From Spirochaetota bacterium (GTDB lineage: Bacteria; Spirochaetota; UBA12135; COTS27), in contig AP019861.1 of assembly GCA_013426755.1 (NCBI GenBank), positions 731,067-795,066 on the forward strand: a stretch of 64,000 bases of DNA, written 5' to 3'. The notes beneath the pieces are model-generated. The model had not been told where the DNA came from, ran no database searches, and worked only from the letters and a program-made list of their open reading frames with translations. Numbering within the stretch: position 1 is the first letter of the stretch; every line of letters begins with the position of its first letter. Positions 28,548 through 38,314 of this stretch are shown here, piece after piece. The position numbers and the translations under genes are program-made.

Positions 28548-29304
28548 TCAGACTATTTTAGTTGCTTTTATGCTTTGTATCTTCTGTTCGCTCTCGGTAT
28601 CGCTGTTTGCGGTCATGTTGCGTTCAGCACAAGACCGAAATAAGCTCCTAGACAAGCAAAAAAATATCATTGCAGTCTCTGGACTCTCAGAAAAAGGCGA
28701 CTTGGCGAATGAAGAAATAGAACAGCTCTTTGAAAGCATTAAGACGTTCGCTATTGATCTTGATACGGGTGAGAAGATCGATGATTTTAATATCGAGACG
28801 TACAATCAAAAAAAGGTAAGCAAAACTCCCGATCTGAGCATCCCACTCAATGACGCTGAGGACATCGCAGCAATCGGCAGACGTGAGAATATTTCTCTTG
28901 TTTATGAAGTATATGATGCGAACGAGGAACTTGACGCGGTGGTTATTCCTATAAGGGGCTATGGTCTGTGGTCGACTTTGTATGGATTTTTATCATTAGA
29001 AAATGATGGAACAACGGTGCGTGGCATCACGTTTTATGATCATGCTGAAACACCTGGTCTAGGTGGAGAAGTCGATAATCTTAAGTGGAAAGCAAGTTGG
29101 AAAGGAAAACAAGTTTTTTCTACGGACGATGAAATTGTTATCACCGTCGTAAAAGGTCGTGCCAGTCAAGCCAATGAAGTCGATGGGCTGGCAGGAGCAA
29201 CGATCACCACACGCGGTGTTGATAATATGCTGCAGTTCTGGCTCGGCGATAAAGGATATAAGAAATATATCGATAAACACCTTAGAAATGAACAAAAAAC
29301 ATAA
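28528..29304 (+). CDS. nqrC: Na+-NQR subunit C
   Basis: 258 residues: one N-terminal span (about 9-30) and an extracytoplasmic FMN domain. The sequence has YGLWSTLYGFLSLENDGTTVRGITFYDHAETPGLGGEVD and, near the end, VDGLAGATITTRGV. Thr225 of this block is the expected site of the phosphoester-linked FMN added by ApbE; the residue three before it is Ala where Ser or Thr is usual. The start lies within the end of nqrB. The ApbE gene downstream of nqrF fits the need for flavinylation. Confidence 0.94.
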   Translation: MANDRPSQTILVAFMLCIFCSLSVSLFAVMLRSAQDRNKLLDKQKNIIAVSGLSEKGDLANEEIEQLFESIKTFAIDLDTGEKIDDFNIETYNQKKVSKTPDLSIPLNDAEDIAAIGRRENISLVYEVYDANEELDAVVIPIRGYGLWSTLYGFLSLENDGTTVRGITFYDHAETPGLGGEVDNLKWKASWKGKQVFSTDDEIVITVVKGRASQANEVDGLAGATITTRGVDNMLQFWLGDKGYKKYIDKHLRNEQKT

Positions 29305-29425
29305 CCCAACCTCCCTTTTTACGCATCATCACTAATAGGCATCGGTAAGATTTCATGCAGTCACTAATCGCTACATTCAATATATTTTATACAATCACTA
29401 CTATTTATTTTATAAGAGCAACAAC

Positions 29426-30109
29426 ATGATGAGTACGAGTACGGAAGGAATGCAAGCAGAAGAAAAGATCCGCGCACGCAAAAAGACAATCAAGGAAATT
29501 AAAAAAAACGTCTGGTTTCCTGTATTTGATAATAATCCTATAGCACTGCAGATCTTAGGAATCTGTTCGGCCTTAGCGGTGACGTCTAATTTGAAGACCT
29601 CAGTGGTCATGTCAATAGCGGTGATAGTGGTTTTATGTGCGTCAAACACCCTTGTAAGTGTTATTCGCAATCAAGTACCGAGTGCTATTCGTATTATTGT
29701 TCAGATGGCAATTATTAGTTCGTTAGTGATTGTGACTGATCAAGTACTTAAAGCGTTTGTGTACGACATCAGTAAGCAATTATCTGTATTTGTTGGACTT
29801 ATTATCACGAATTGTATTATTATGGGACGTGCAGAGGGGTATGCTATGCATAATTCGCCGCTGAAAAGTCTATTTGATGGGTTAGGAAATGGAATTGGAT
29901 ACAGTATTGTGTTATTGGTGGTAGGTTTTTTTAGAGAGCTTTTTGGTTCGGGGTCGTTATTTGGTGTTCAGGTGCTCTCACTTGCTACAGAAGGCGGCTG
30001 GTATGTCCCCAATGGAATGATGTTGCTCTCTCCTTCGGCGTTCTTTTTGATAGGATTTTTTATCTGGTTCGTGCGTGTCTGGAAACCTGAACAAAACGAG
30101 GACAATTAA
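29426..30109 (+). CDS. nqrD: Na+-NQR subunit D
   Basis: Membrane subunit of 227 residues with about six spans. The two Cys that help hold the intramembrane iron centre are present, in [14 protein letters not shown] (Cys47) and [16 protein letters not shown] (Cys130). Compared with the family the N-terminus has about 18 extra charged residues; ATG codons at 29426 and 29429 are both possible starts. The next gene, nqrE, is 363 bases away instead of a few bases, with repeats between. Confidence 0.94.
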   Translation: MMSTSTEGMQAEEKIRARKKTIKEIKKNVWFPVFDNNPIALQILGICSALAVTSNLKTSVVMSIAVIVVLCASNTLVSVIRNQVPSAIRIIVQMAIISSLVIVTDQVLKAFVYDISKQLSVFVGLIITNCIIMGRAEGYAMHNSPLKSLFDGLGNGIGYSIVLLVVGFFRELFGSGSLFGVQVLSLATEGGWYVPNGMMLLSPSAFFLIGFFIWFVRVWKPEQNEDN

Positions 30110-30472
30110 ATCTCTACCGCTGCAAAATCTCTACCGCTGCAATCAATCCGCCAATCAGTGAATCAATTTACAATCTATCGGTCAGTCAATAAATCAGTCA
30201 GTTCATTAATCAATCCATTAATCAATCAGTCAATCCATTAATCAGTCAATCAATTAGCCCATTAATCAATCAATTAGTCAATTAATTAATTAACTAGTTC
30301 ATTAATCAATCCACAGTCAATCAGTCAGTTTATTAATCAGTCCATTAATCAATCAGTCAATCAATTAGCCCATTAATCAATCAATTAATTTACAATCTAT
30401 CGGTTAATTAATCAATCAATCAATCACAATTAGGAAAAAATCAGCAATTATAAGGTTTTTGTTCGAGAAGTT
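30110..30472. repeat. Repeat-filled spacer inside the nqr operon
   Basis: No gene. The stretch is made of 'attaatcaatcagtcaatc' variants, with a 17-base tandem duplication (aaatctctaccgctgca) at its left end, and the phrase tttacaatctatcggt occurring twice, near 30167 and 30389. No hairpin terminator is evident, so read-through from nqrD to nqrE is plausible. Confidence 0.8.
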
Positions 30473-31090
30473 ATGGAATATTACGTATCACTATTTATGC
30501 AGGCTGTATTTGTAGAAAATATGGCATTGTCGTTTTTTCTGGGAATGTGTACATTTCTAGCCTGTTCTAAGAAGATATCGACGGCGGTGGGGTTAGGTAT
30601 TGCAGTCATTACCGTACAGGCAATAACGGTTCCTGCGAATAACCTTATATACAATTATTTGCTTCGTGAAGGTGCTCTTGCTTGGACGGGTGTAGCGGAA
30701 TTGGCAGCTGTGGACTTATCATTTTTAGGTTTTATTTCATATATTGGCGTAATAGCGGGAATGGTGCAGATTTTAGAAATGTTTTTAGATAAATACGTGC
30801 CTGTTTTGTATAATTCGCTTGGTATCTTTCTACCGCTTATAACGGTCAATTGTGCTATTTTAGGTGGGTCATTGTTTATGGTTGAGCGTGATTATAATTT
30901 CCCTGAGAGCGTTGTCTATGGGTTAGGATCGGGGACGGGCTGGGCTCTGGCGGTAATCATATTTGCTGGTATCCGTGAGAAACTTCATTACAATCATATT
31001 CCCGCTCCGTTAAAAGGCTTGGGGATAGCGTTTATTATTACAGGCCTTATGGCAATTGCTTTTATGTCGTTTGCAGGGGTTTCTTTTTAA
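30473..31090 (+). CDS. nqrE: Na+-NQR subunit E
   Basis: Membrane subunit of 205 residues, about six spans, paired with NqrD in inverted topology. Iron-ligand Cys26 lies in [12 protein letters not shown] and Cys127 in [11 protein letters not shown]. Other family blocks: [13 protein letters not shown] and [29 protein letters not shown]. Length is normal. No clear ribosome site precedes the ATG. Confidence 0.95.
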   Translation: MEYYVSLFMQAVFVENMALSFFLGMCTFLACSKKISTAVGLGIAVITVQAITVPANNLIYNYLLREGALAWTGVAELAAVDLSFLGFISYIGVIAGMVQILEMFLDKYVPVLYNSLGIFLPLITVNCAILGGSLFMVERDYNFPESVVYGLGSGTGWALAVIIFAGIREKLHYNHIPAPLKGLGIAFIITGLMAIAFMSFAGVSF

Positions 31091-31430
31091 GAAGGGTTTA
31101 TATAGCGTTGTTTTATAGCATTGTCTTTTTACGTGTGATTTACGGTATTTGTTAAGGTTGTTATATTATTTTCGCGTGTGATTTCTCATTCATATTTGTC
31201 AAGGTTGTTTGAGTAGCGGGTTGGAGATTAAACGTACGGACATTTTTTAGTTTTGAGTGATGGGTTATAAATTAGATACATTGACATTTTTTAGTTTTGA
31301 GTGGCAGGTTATAAATTAAATTAGACGCATTGACATTTTTAAATTTTGAGTGGTGGTTTATAAATTAGACGCATTGGAATTGACGCATTGGAATTTTTTA
31401 AGAATATACGTTTTAAGAGTGTAAGGTGAG
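31091..31430. repeat. Spacer with three long direct repeats between nqrE and nqrF
   Basis: No gene. A unit of about 44-49 bases (gacattttttagttttgag ... ggttataaattagac-like) occurs three times, beginning at 31239, 31283 and 31332, followed by a short 'gacgcattggaatt' duplication near 31370-31395. No terminator hairpin seen. Confidence 0.8.
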
Positions 31431-32666
31431 ATGCAAGAGAGTTTGATGATAATTATTTTAGGCGTGGTTATGTTTACGCTTGTGGTGTTGGCTATAGTGG
31501 GTATTATTTTGCTAGCACGGTCGCAGCTTATCGAAGCGGGCGCTGTGAAATTGGTTATCAATGACAATGAAGATAAGCCGCTTAAAGTCGCTCGTGGCGG
31601 GTCGCTGTTAACGGCATTGGCAGAAAAAAATATTCTTATATCGTCTGCTTGTGGTGGTGGCGGAACGTGTGCGCAGTGCAAGGTCAATGTTATATCAGGA
31701 GGGGGGGGTGTTGTTCCCGTCGAGGAAGGACAACTCACCAAAGCAGAATTACGTAGTGCTACGCGGCTTTCATGTCAGGTTAAAGTGAAGAACGATATGC
31801 GCATCGAAGTGCCTGCGGAAGCTTTCTCAGTTAAAAAATGGGAGTGCACCGTCCGTTCGAATCACAATGTCGCCACGTTTATTAAGGAGCTTATATTAGA
31901 ACTTCCTGCTAATGAAAATGTTGATTTTAGAGCGGGGGGGTATATTCAGATCGAGGCGCCGCCACATCATCTGCAGTTTAAAGATTTCCTAGTCGAAACA
32001 GAATACCGCGACGCGTGGGATCAATTCAATTTATGGGACTACGCTTCTGAAGTAGATGAAGATACAGTGCGGGCGTATTCAATGGCTAATTATCCAGAAG
32101 AGAAGGGTATTATTATGCTAAATGTCCGTATTGCAACGCCGCCCGCTAAGACGAGCTATCCTCCTGGCAAAATGTCATCATACATATTTGGACTTAAACC
32201 AGGTGATAAAGTGGTTATTTCAGGACCGTACGGTGAATTTTTTGCTAAGGAAACGGATAAGGAAATGATCTTTATCGGAGGCGGTGCTGGTATGGCGCCT
32301 ATGCGATCGCATATCTTCGATCAATTGCTTAGATTAAATAGTCGCCGTAAGATTAGTTTCTGGTACGGTGCTCGTAGCAAGCGCGAAATATTCTACCAGG
32401 AAGACTTTGACAAACTCAGTGCCAAGCATGACAATTTTAATTGGCATATTGCCCTTTCAGAGCCTGTGGCTGAAGACAAGTGGACGGGTAAAGTGGGATT
32501 TATTCACGACGTGCTTTATGAAAATTATTTGAAAACGCATAAAGAACCTGAGGAATGTGAATACTATATCTGTGGGCCACCTATGATGAATACGGCTGTT
32601 CTTAATTTGCTTTCTGATCTGGGGGTCGAGGAAGAAAACATCGCTTTTGATGACTTTGGCGGCTAG
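31431..32666 (+). CDS. nqrF: Na+-NQR subunit F (NADH dehydrogenase)
   Basis: Electron entry of the pump, 411 residues: N-terminal span (about 5-29), a [2Fe-2S] ferredoxin domain with Cys74, Cys80, Cys83 and Cys115 in [12 protein letters not shown] and RLSCQV, then FAD and NADH domains. FAD block: [16 protein letters not shown] blocks: [15 protein letters not shown] and [17 protein letters not shown]; and a C-terminal aromatic DDFGG end as in the family. Last structural gene of the locus; the ApbE gene follows after about 180 bases. Confidence 0.96.
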   Translation: MQESLMIIILGVVMFTLVVLAIVGIILLARSQLIEAGAVKLVINDNEDKPLKVARGGSLLTALAEKNILISSACGGGGTCAQCKVNVISGGGGVVPVEEGQLTKAELRSATRLSCQVKVKNDMRIEVPAEAFSVKKWECTVRSNHNVATFIKELILELPANENVDFRAGGYIQIEAPPHHLQFKDFLVETEYRDAWDQFNLWDYASEVDEDTVRAYSMANYPEEKGIIMLNVRIATPPAKTSYPPGKMSSYIFGLKPGDKVVISGPYGEFFAKETDKEMIFIGGGAGMAPMRSHIFDQLLRLNSRRKISFWYGARSKREIFYQEDFDKLSAKHDNFNWHIALSEPVAEDKWTGKVGFIHDVLYENYLKTHKEPEECEYYICGPPMMNTAVLNLLSDLGVEEENIAFDDFGG

Positions 32667-32849
32667 TCTTGGTGGTTTCTCCCTTAAGTTTTAGGGGTGT
32701 TATAAGGTGTTATTTTATTAATAATGCTATTATTGGCTATTACTGATATTGACTGTTACTGACTCTTAGTAATTATTAGTGACTCTTAGTGATTATTAGT
32801 GATAATGCTCCCCGATAATATCCGATTGGCATTAAGTAAGGCTAGATTT

Positions 32850-34688
32850 ATGGGTCTTATAAAGGGTGTATGCCGATTGCGATCAGTCTTTATTGCAGTT
32901 TCCTTAGTAATAGGTGTTCATGTGACGGCTTGTATGCCAGCTGCAGCCAGTGAAACTGGAGTGAGTGAGATTGGAGTACATGAGCGTAGATTAGAGGTTG
33001 CGACGACTTCGCTGTATTATTCTGTGAGAGACGAAGTATTGCAGCGCTCTGAGGTATTGCCACGCTCTGAAGTATTACTGCGCTCTAAAATATTGCCACG
33101 CTCCGAAGTATTGTCACGCTCCGAAGTATTGCCACGCTTCGCTAATGCCGAAAGTGCTGCTGCTAAAAAGCAATTTGTCTTCAACACGGTTACAGGAAGT
33201 ACAATGGGCACAACCTATACGGTGAAGTATTTTGAACCTGAGGCGGTGAAGCGTCGGGTCAGTCGTGAAGCTATTGATACGTTGCTAGTAGAATTCAATC
33301 ATATTTTCTCGACTTATGAAGGTAATTCTGAGGTTACACGGCTTAATAAAGACTTAGCGAGCAGAGCGCCATTAGGAACAGAGCTGCAGTTCCGTGTTTC
33401 TGAGGTGTTTTTTGATCAGGTTGCTAGTGCTGTTGAGTTGAGTGAGTTTACGGAAGGATATTTTGATGTGACTGTAGCGCCGCTTGTTAATCTTTGGGGT
33501 TTTGGTTCTGAAATAACTGCTAGTTGGACAGATAATAATAATGAGACAGATAATAATAACGAAGATGACAATGCCCTTCCTACGCTAGAAATGATAAAAG
33601 CAAGGCTTGATCGTGTGGGTTTTGAACGGCTACGCCTAGATAGTAAGCTTCGTGAAATAAGGCTGGCAAGTGGAATGCAGTTAGATTTTTCTGCTATTGC
33701 TAAGGGACGTGGTGTCGATAGTATAGGAATTTACTTAGAACAAGCGGGTATTAGCAATTATCTAGTTGAGATCGGTGGAGAACTTCGCTCAGCTGGTGGC
33801 AAACCACCTAATATAGCTACTTTTAGCATTATTGACACTCTGAGAAATATGTTGGGCTTATATTACGGTTACTTAAAGACTGGATTCAATAGGTTCAAAG
33901 AATGGTTGTTACGTGTGGGCGGTGAAGGACTCAAAGTAGCAGACAAGCTAGCAATAGATAATCTAGCAATAGATAATCTAGTAGCGTCTTCTAATGATGT
34001 AAGAACTGTCTATGCATTACACTCTTCAAAAACAGCTCACGACCCCAATTCCAATAAAACCAATTTCAATAAAGTTAATTCTAATAAAGCTAATTCTAAT
34101 AAAGCCAATTCTAATAAAGCCAATTCCAATAAAGCCAATTCCAATAAAGCCAATTCCAATAAAGCCAATTCCAATAAAGCTAATTCCAATAAAGCTAATT
34201 TACATCTCCGTACAGCGTCCGCACGTCCAGTCCATCGGCAGAAAAATAATGATATTAATGCACAGACAAGTGAGCCCTGGACGTTATCTATTGTCAGTCC
34301 TGACCTAGGGGCTAGGTTTCAAGGAGGAAATACGGATAATGTTGAGGCGAAAGAGCAATTTATAAAAATTATTCTCCCAAAAGAAGTCAAAGGCATTGCC
34401 ACTTCAGGTGATTATCACAATTACGTTATAAAAGAAGGGGTACGTTATCCACATATTATTGATCCTAGTACTGGGTATCCTGTTCGGCATGGATTGGCTT
34501 CTGTGACGGTTATTGCAGAGAATTGTGAGCAGGCGGATGCTTTAGCGACGGCAATTATGGTAATGGGCGGGGAAAAAGGCCTTGAGTTTGCTGAAATTCA
34601 TGATCTGGCGGTTTATTTTATTGAAGTGCATGAAAAACGTTGGAAAACTTACGCCAGCTCGGCGTTTGAACGTTACCTTGCTCTTTGA
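32850..34688 (+). CDS. apbE: ApbE FAD:protein FMN transferase, repeat-expanded lipoprotein
   Basis: Transfers FMN from FAD to Thr in NqrB and NqrC at the outer face of the inner membrane, which explains its place behind nqrF. From ATG 32850 (AAGG 9 bases upstream; ATG 32805 is an alternative) it has a lipoprotein signal with HVTAC. Family blocks: STMGTTYTVKYF, FNHIFSTYEGNSEVTRLN, FDVTVAPLVNLWGFG, LDFSAIAKGRGVD, ISNYLVEIGGELRS, GIATSGDYHNY and YPHIIDPSTGYPV. At about 612 residues it is roughly 270 longer than usual. The extra parts are a six-copy repeat RSEVLP after the signal and an insert of about 140 residues before the SGDY block containing ten N-S-N-K-A units. Both are also DNA tandem repeats (33033-33140 and 34047-34196). 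Confidence 0.9.
   Translation: MGLIKGVCRLRSVFIAVSLVIGVHVTACMPAAASETGVSEIGVHERRLEVATTSLYYSVRDEVLQRSEVLPRSEVLLRSKILPRSEVLSRSEVLPRFANAESAAAKKQFVFNTVTGSTMGTTYTVKYFEPEAVKRRVSREAIDTLLVEFNHIFSTYEGNSEVTRLNKDLASRAPLGTELQFRVSEVFFDQVASAVELSEFTEGYFDVTVAPLVNLWGFGSEITASWTDNNNETDNNNEDDNALPTLEMIKARLDRVGFERLRLDSKLREIRLASGMQLDFSAIAKGRGVDSIGIYLEQAGISNYLVEIGGELRSAGGKPPNIATFSIIDTLRNMLGLYYGYLKTGFNRFKEWLLRVGGEGLKVADKLAIDNLAIDNLVASSNDVRTVYALHSSKTAHDPNSNKTNFNKVNSNKANSNKANSNKANSNKANSNKANSNKANSNKANSNKANLHLRTASARPVHRQKNNDINAQTSEPWTLSIVSPDLGARFQGGNTDNVEAKEQFIKIILPKEVKGIATSGDYHNYVIKEGVRYPHIIDPSTGYPVRHGLASVTVIAENCEQADALATAIMVMGGEKGLEFAEIHDLAVYFIEVHEKRWKTYASSAFERYLAL
33033..33140 (+). repeat. 18-base in-frame tandem repeat in apbE
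   Basis: Six units of 18 bases (gaagtattgccacgctct-like) encoding E-V-L-P-R-S six-residue repeats just after the lipoprotein signal. A whole number of codons keeps the frame open whatever the copy number. Confidence 0.85.
34047..34196 (+). repeat. 15-base in-frame tandem repeat in apbE
   Basis: Ten units of 15 bases (aattccaataaagcc-like) encoding N-S-N-K-A, nearly identical in the middle and slightly diverged at the left end, as expected from slippage. Lies in the insert between the two conserved halves of ApbE. Confidence 0.9.
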
Positions 34689-35057
34689 TTGGAGTAGTGA
34701 TTTTATTGAGATTGCCTTAGAAACCCTAGTATTTGAGATTGATAAAAAAATTGATGTTTAAGATCAATGTAAAAAATTTGATGTTTGAGATCGATGTAAG
34801 AAATTTGATGCTTGAGATTGACGTAGGAAATCTGCTATTAATGTCTTTATTAAGCAAAAATACAGCAGTAAAGTGCATGAAATGATCCTATAATAGATAA
34901 TATTGTGCTATGAAGTTATATTTGATAAATTTCAAACATTCATAAAAAAATTGTGATGAGAATTATGATGGAAATTGTGATAAGAATTATGATGGGTTTA
35001 CTGGGTGGTAGGTTAGACTAGTCAATAAAAGAAGTAATCATTATTAATGGTTGTGTG
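34689..35057. repeat. Gap with diverged direct repeats before nqrM
   Basis: No gene. Positions about 34730-34830 hold three to four imperfect copies of a unit of roughly 29 bases (aaaaatttgatgtttgagat-like), and 34946-34995 two copies of 'aattgtgatgagaattatgatgg'. No terminator or promoter could be assigned. Confidence 0.7.
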
Positions 35058-35312
35058 ATGAAATTAGTATTTTTGTTAGCGTGTGGCATTTTTGCCTTAG
35101 TGTTTTTACTGCTTGCTGTTGGGAATTTGTTTTCTAATAAGTGTATCCGTGGTTCTTGTGGAGGTGTGATGGTACGTGACAGTGATGGAGAACCTATCAG
35201 TTGTGCGACGTGTCCTAATAAAAACAAGCAAAAAACTTCTGCTAGGGCGAATGCTAAATCATCCAATAGCGATCATAACGATAAAGTTCTTGATCCGATT
35301 GAAGATTACTAG
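35058..35312 (+). CDS. nqrM: NqrM-like Na+-NQR maturation protein (DUF539-type)
   Basis: Small membrane protein of about 84 residues: one span (about 2-23) ending AVGNLFSN, then KCIRGSCGG and SCATCPNK, with Cys29, Cys34, Cys49 and Cys52. The pattern span, basic residue, GSCGG, C-x2-C, basic tail is that of NqrM, which is needed to deliver iron to the NqrD/NqrE centre. Position after nqrABCDEF-apbE supports this strongly. It lacks the long Arg/Lys tail of gamma-proteobacterial members and has a Ser/Asn/Asp-rich one instead. ATG at 35058 chosen over GTG at 35055. Confidence 0.75.
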   Translation: MKLVFLLACGIFALVFLLLAVGNLFSNKCIRGSCGGVMVRDSDGEPISCATCPNKNKQKTSARANAKSSNSDHNDKVLDPIEDY

Positions 35313-35375
35313 GCTTTTTTTATTAAAGAGTGGGAGTGATTTTTAAGTTTTTTTAGAAATTGGGGGAGCTGGTTA

Positions 35376-36716
35376 TTGCTGGTGCTAAGTGGTATGTTAA
35401 TAATTGAATTTATTATTGGAATAGTCATTGTACTTCTAGTCGCCTGGGTGCTCTTTTGGATGCACAGTAAGAATCTAGAACGCTGGGAAGCTATCACACA
35501 CAAAGTAGATGAGGGATATAAGATCAATGAAAATACCGCCCAGGGCGTCAAAGAAATGTTCACGCGTATGGAGGAATTTAAAAAACACCAAGAGCAAAAT
35601 ACCACAACACGCGAACAATTGCTAGGTCGGTTCAAGGAAAATATCACCAAAGACCTCAATCAAAACATGGGCACGTTAACACAACATTTCTCAACGCTCT
35701 CAGATAAGGTCAATAAACAACTCTCAGAAGCGATTGAAAAATTGGGTGAATTTAAAGAACTTTCTAAGGGCGTCGACAGCCTTTCTAAAATACTTAGCAA
35801 TGTCAAACAAAAAGGCAAGTTTGGTGAGTATCAATTGGAGAGTATTATTAAAGATTTAGTACCTGAGCCTTATTATCACAGGGAGTATTCATTGACTTCG
35901 ATGACTAAGGCGGGTACGGATATGACTGCGCGCGTTGATTTTGTCATTAGACTTCCTAGTGCAAGCGAAGAAAAAGTCACGTGGCTTCCTATTGATTCCA
36001 AGTATCCCCAGGCGGAGTATGAAAAACTACGCGTGGCACGTGAATCGTTACGCGAAGATGATGAAAAGAAAGCGCGAAGAGAATTGTTTGCTTTTATTCG
36101 TGACGCTGCTAAAACAATAAAAACCAAGTATATTGTTCCTCCTGAAACTACTGATTTTGCTATTTTATTTATACCGATGGAAAGTCTGTTCATGGAATGC
36201 TATCAGGACAGTACATTTATTGATGACATCAGACGTGAATACAATATCATGATCACAGGACCTAATCATTTTTACGTATTACTTCACATGTTACAAATGG
36301 GATATACGAAAATGGAGATAGAAAAAAAATCGCAGGAATTATGGCAGATTCTTACCCTATTTCAAGAGGGCATGCATGGTGTTGTGAAATCCTTAGCTGA
36401 AGCCGAAAAAAAAGTGGGTAAAGTTCATGAAGAATTGGGCAGAACTCATAGAAAAGCCGCTCGCTTAGAACAGAACATTAAAACAAAAACACTCGATCAT
36501 AACGCCACCGCACCATTGCCAGAGGCGCACAATCCAAAAGAATTAGCCGTCGTTCCAACGGATAATACCCCTACATCGTCGCATATCAATACCACCAGGA
36601 CAGAAATTGCTGATAATGACTTTGCTGTGAAGGCTACGGCTGAGTCTATTGTTTCAGAACCTGCTGGCACCGAAAGAGAACGCCATAAAAAAGACGAATT
36701 CAGCCTTCCCTTTTAG
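35376..36716 (+). CDS. rmuC: RmuC-family DNA recombination protein
   Basis: 446 residues: N-terminal membrane span (about 7-28), a long coiled coil (about 35-150), the RmuC nuclease-like core with KQKGKFGEYQLESIIKDL, RVDFVIRLP, LPIDSKYPQAEYEKL, YIVPPETTDFAILFIPMESLF and GPNHFYVLLHMLQMGY, then a second coiled coil and a disordered Thr/Asn-rich tail. The family limits DNA inversions and is thought to be a restriction-like nuclease; its exact activity is unknown. The start is a TTG with an ideal GGGGGAG 7 bases before it; an ATG six codons later is the alternative. Confidence 0.92.
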   Translation: MLVLSGMLIIEFIIGIVIVLLVAWVLFWMHSKNLERWEAITHKVDEGYKINENTAQGVKEMFTRMEEFKKHQEQNTTTREQLLGRFKENITKDLNQNMGTLTQHFSTLSDKVNKQLSEAIEKLGEFKELSKGVDSLSKILSNVKQKGKFGEYQLESIIKDLVPEPYYHREYSLTSMTKAGTDMTARVDFVIRLPSASEEKVTWLPIDSKYPQAEYEKLRVARESLREDDEKKARRELFAFIRDAAKTIKTKYIVPPETTDFAILFIPMESLFMECYQDSTFIDDIRREYNIMITGPNHFYVLLHMLQMGYTKMEIEKKSQELWQILTLFQEGMHGVVKSLAEAEKKVGKVHEELGRTHRKAARLEQNIKTKTLDHNATAPLPEAHNPKELAVVPTDNTPTSSHINTTRTEIADNDFAVKATAESIVSEPAGTERERHKKDEFSLPF

Positions 36717-37029
36717 TAGTTACGTACTTTTGTAGATATGATACGATAATCTTAACAGATTGGGAGCAGTGCGATAAACAAACCTTAACAAGTTAGATAC
36801 GATACGATAATCTTGACAGATTGGGAGCAGTGCAATTAATTGCCTTTAACACATTGGGCGTAGTGTGATAATCTTAACACACCACTACATTAAGGGTTAT
36901 ACGTTAAGGATTATACATTGAGGATTGATATTAAAAATATCAAAGTCTAAGCGGATCGCCGCAGAAATATCAAGGTCTAATCAAGCTTATTGCAGAAATA
37001 TCAAGGTCTAAGCGGCTCATTGTTGATGG
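36717..37029. repeat. Gap with two sets of direct repeats
   Basis: No gene. A unit of about 36 bases (gatacgataatcttaacag ... gcagtgc) occurs at 36740 and 36801, and a third degraded copy near 36865. A 30-base unit (aaatatcaaggtctaagcgg-like) occurs at 36935, 36965 and 36996, close to the end of the minus-strand barrel gene. Confidence 0.75.
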
Positions 37030-38193
37030 TCATAAGGCAATGTCAATGGAGAAGCCAGCTCCTGCGGAATTGACAAAAGAAGCGTCTTGGAAAAAGCTAA
37101 CTTCTAACACCAGATTGACAACGCGAAATAACCTAAACCCAATAAGAAATGTAGGGACGACTACTGCGCTGGAAGTGTGTTCGTGTTGTGTACGTGTGTT
37201 TAAAGCGGCTAATCTATCACCAATGTTCGGTCCTGTGGTGATATAATAATTGAGGTCTGTATACCCGTAGTAATTATCAAAAAGTTTGAATAAAAGCTTG
37301 GTTTGTAAGAAGAGACCAAATAAATTGAGATTGAGTTCTGTACGGACACCTAGCTGGAGGATATAGGTTGTGTGGATGAGCGACGTAAAGGACGGAATTT
37401 CGTTAATTTGTTGAATGTAGTATAAAGTGGTTGTGTCGGTGTAAAACTGTTCGTTACTGGGCACGAGAATAGGAACAGTGCTGTCATGACTGCCAAACGT
37501 AACTTTTGTTCGTGAGCGACTGAAAGACAATCCAGAGAGTAATTGCATTGTGATCCATTCTGCTTGGAGGAAATCGTATTGAAAGGAGAGATTGACGATA
37601 CTGATGTTGTTTTGATAATCAAGTTTGAGTGGTGTAGAGATTAAAGATTGTTTGAGTGAGTCTAGAAAAATATTTCCTCCGTATTGAACGGTGAAGAGCA
37701 GGTTACGAATGGGGTTACTGCGTTTACCGATGCCTATTCTACCAAAACTAAGCGAGAAGAATGGAACGTAATTGAGGACGCTTCTTTGTACGGTACGTAG
37801 AGAATTACCTGGGTTCCGTGATAATTCTACTACTCTATCTTCGATAAATTGATGGGGTCCTGCGACAATGATTGCTTTATCGAGATGGCGAAGCGTCCGT
37901 TCGGCATTAAGGAATGGAAAAGCAAATTTAAATCCTGAAGCGAAAGTCAGTCTAAAATTTTTAAGCACCCATCCTTGTGAAGTGGTTTCGCTTCCCGTAA
38001 AGCCATGTAGAGTTGGCATCGCATAATCGGATGAAGTGGCAACGACACTAAACAGTGTATTATGATTTTCAAGAACGAGTTCGCTTAACCAGTTTATAGC
38101 ATAGGCACGTTCGGTAGTGATCTGGGCGGTAAGAGTTTCATACCGAATGAGAAACAGTACAAAAAAAGTGAATATTAAAATAGGTTTTTTCAT
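37030..38193 (-). CDS. Predicted outer-membrane beta-barrel protein
   Basis: 387 residues with a signal peptide (1-23, ending LTAQ). The mature part is rich in alternating hydrophobic strands such as FLQTKLLFKLFDNYYGY and LVLEVSFFQ, and ends SAGAGFSIDIAL, a pattern of amphipathic strands with aromatic ends as in outer-membrane barrels of spirochaetes. I know no named family. A transport or structural role in the outer membrane is inferred from topology only. The final Leu rather than Phe/Tyr/Trp is slightly unusual for BAM substrates. Neighbours miaA and rmuC give no functional clue. Confidence 0.55.
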   Translation of the reverse strand: MKKPILIFTFFVLFLIRYETLTAQITTERAYAINWLSELVLENHNTLFSVVATSSDYAMPTLHGFTGSETTSQGWVLKNFRLTFASGFKFAFPFLNAERTLRHLDKAIIVAGPHQFIEDRVVELSRNPGNSLRTVQRSVLNYVPFFSLSFGRIGIGKRSNPIRNLLFTVQYGGNIFLDSLKQSLISTPLKLDYQNNISIVNLSFQYDFLQAEWITMQLLSGLSFSRSRTKVTFGSHDSTVPILVPSNEQFYTDTTTLYYIQQINEIPSFTSLIHTTYILQLGVRTELNLNLFGLFLQTKLLFKLFDNYYGYTDLNYYITTGPNIGDRLAALNTRTQHEHTSSAVVVPTFLIGFRLFRVVNLVLEVSFFQDASFVNSAGAGFSIDIAL

Positions 38194-38314
38194 GCTAAGC
38201 AGTAAATTTACCGTAAAGAAGGTTAATTAACGGTCAATAGTTTAATAGTCCTTACAGGTCATATCTCAAATGATAGTTTAATCATAACTTAATAACAGTT
38301 TAGATTTCAATAGC

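Noticed and set aside
34012..34308. Open frame with I-P-I-K-P repeats inside apbE
   Set aside because: Alternate-frame reading of the 15-base repeat within a conserved gene.
35018..35266. Minus-strand frame opposite nqrM
   Set aside because: Fully antisense to a gene with clear family features and context.
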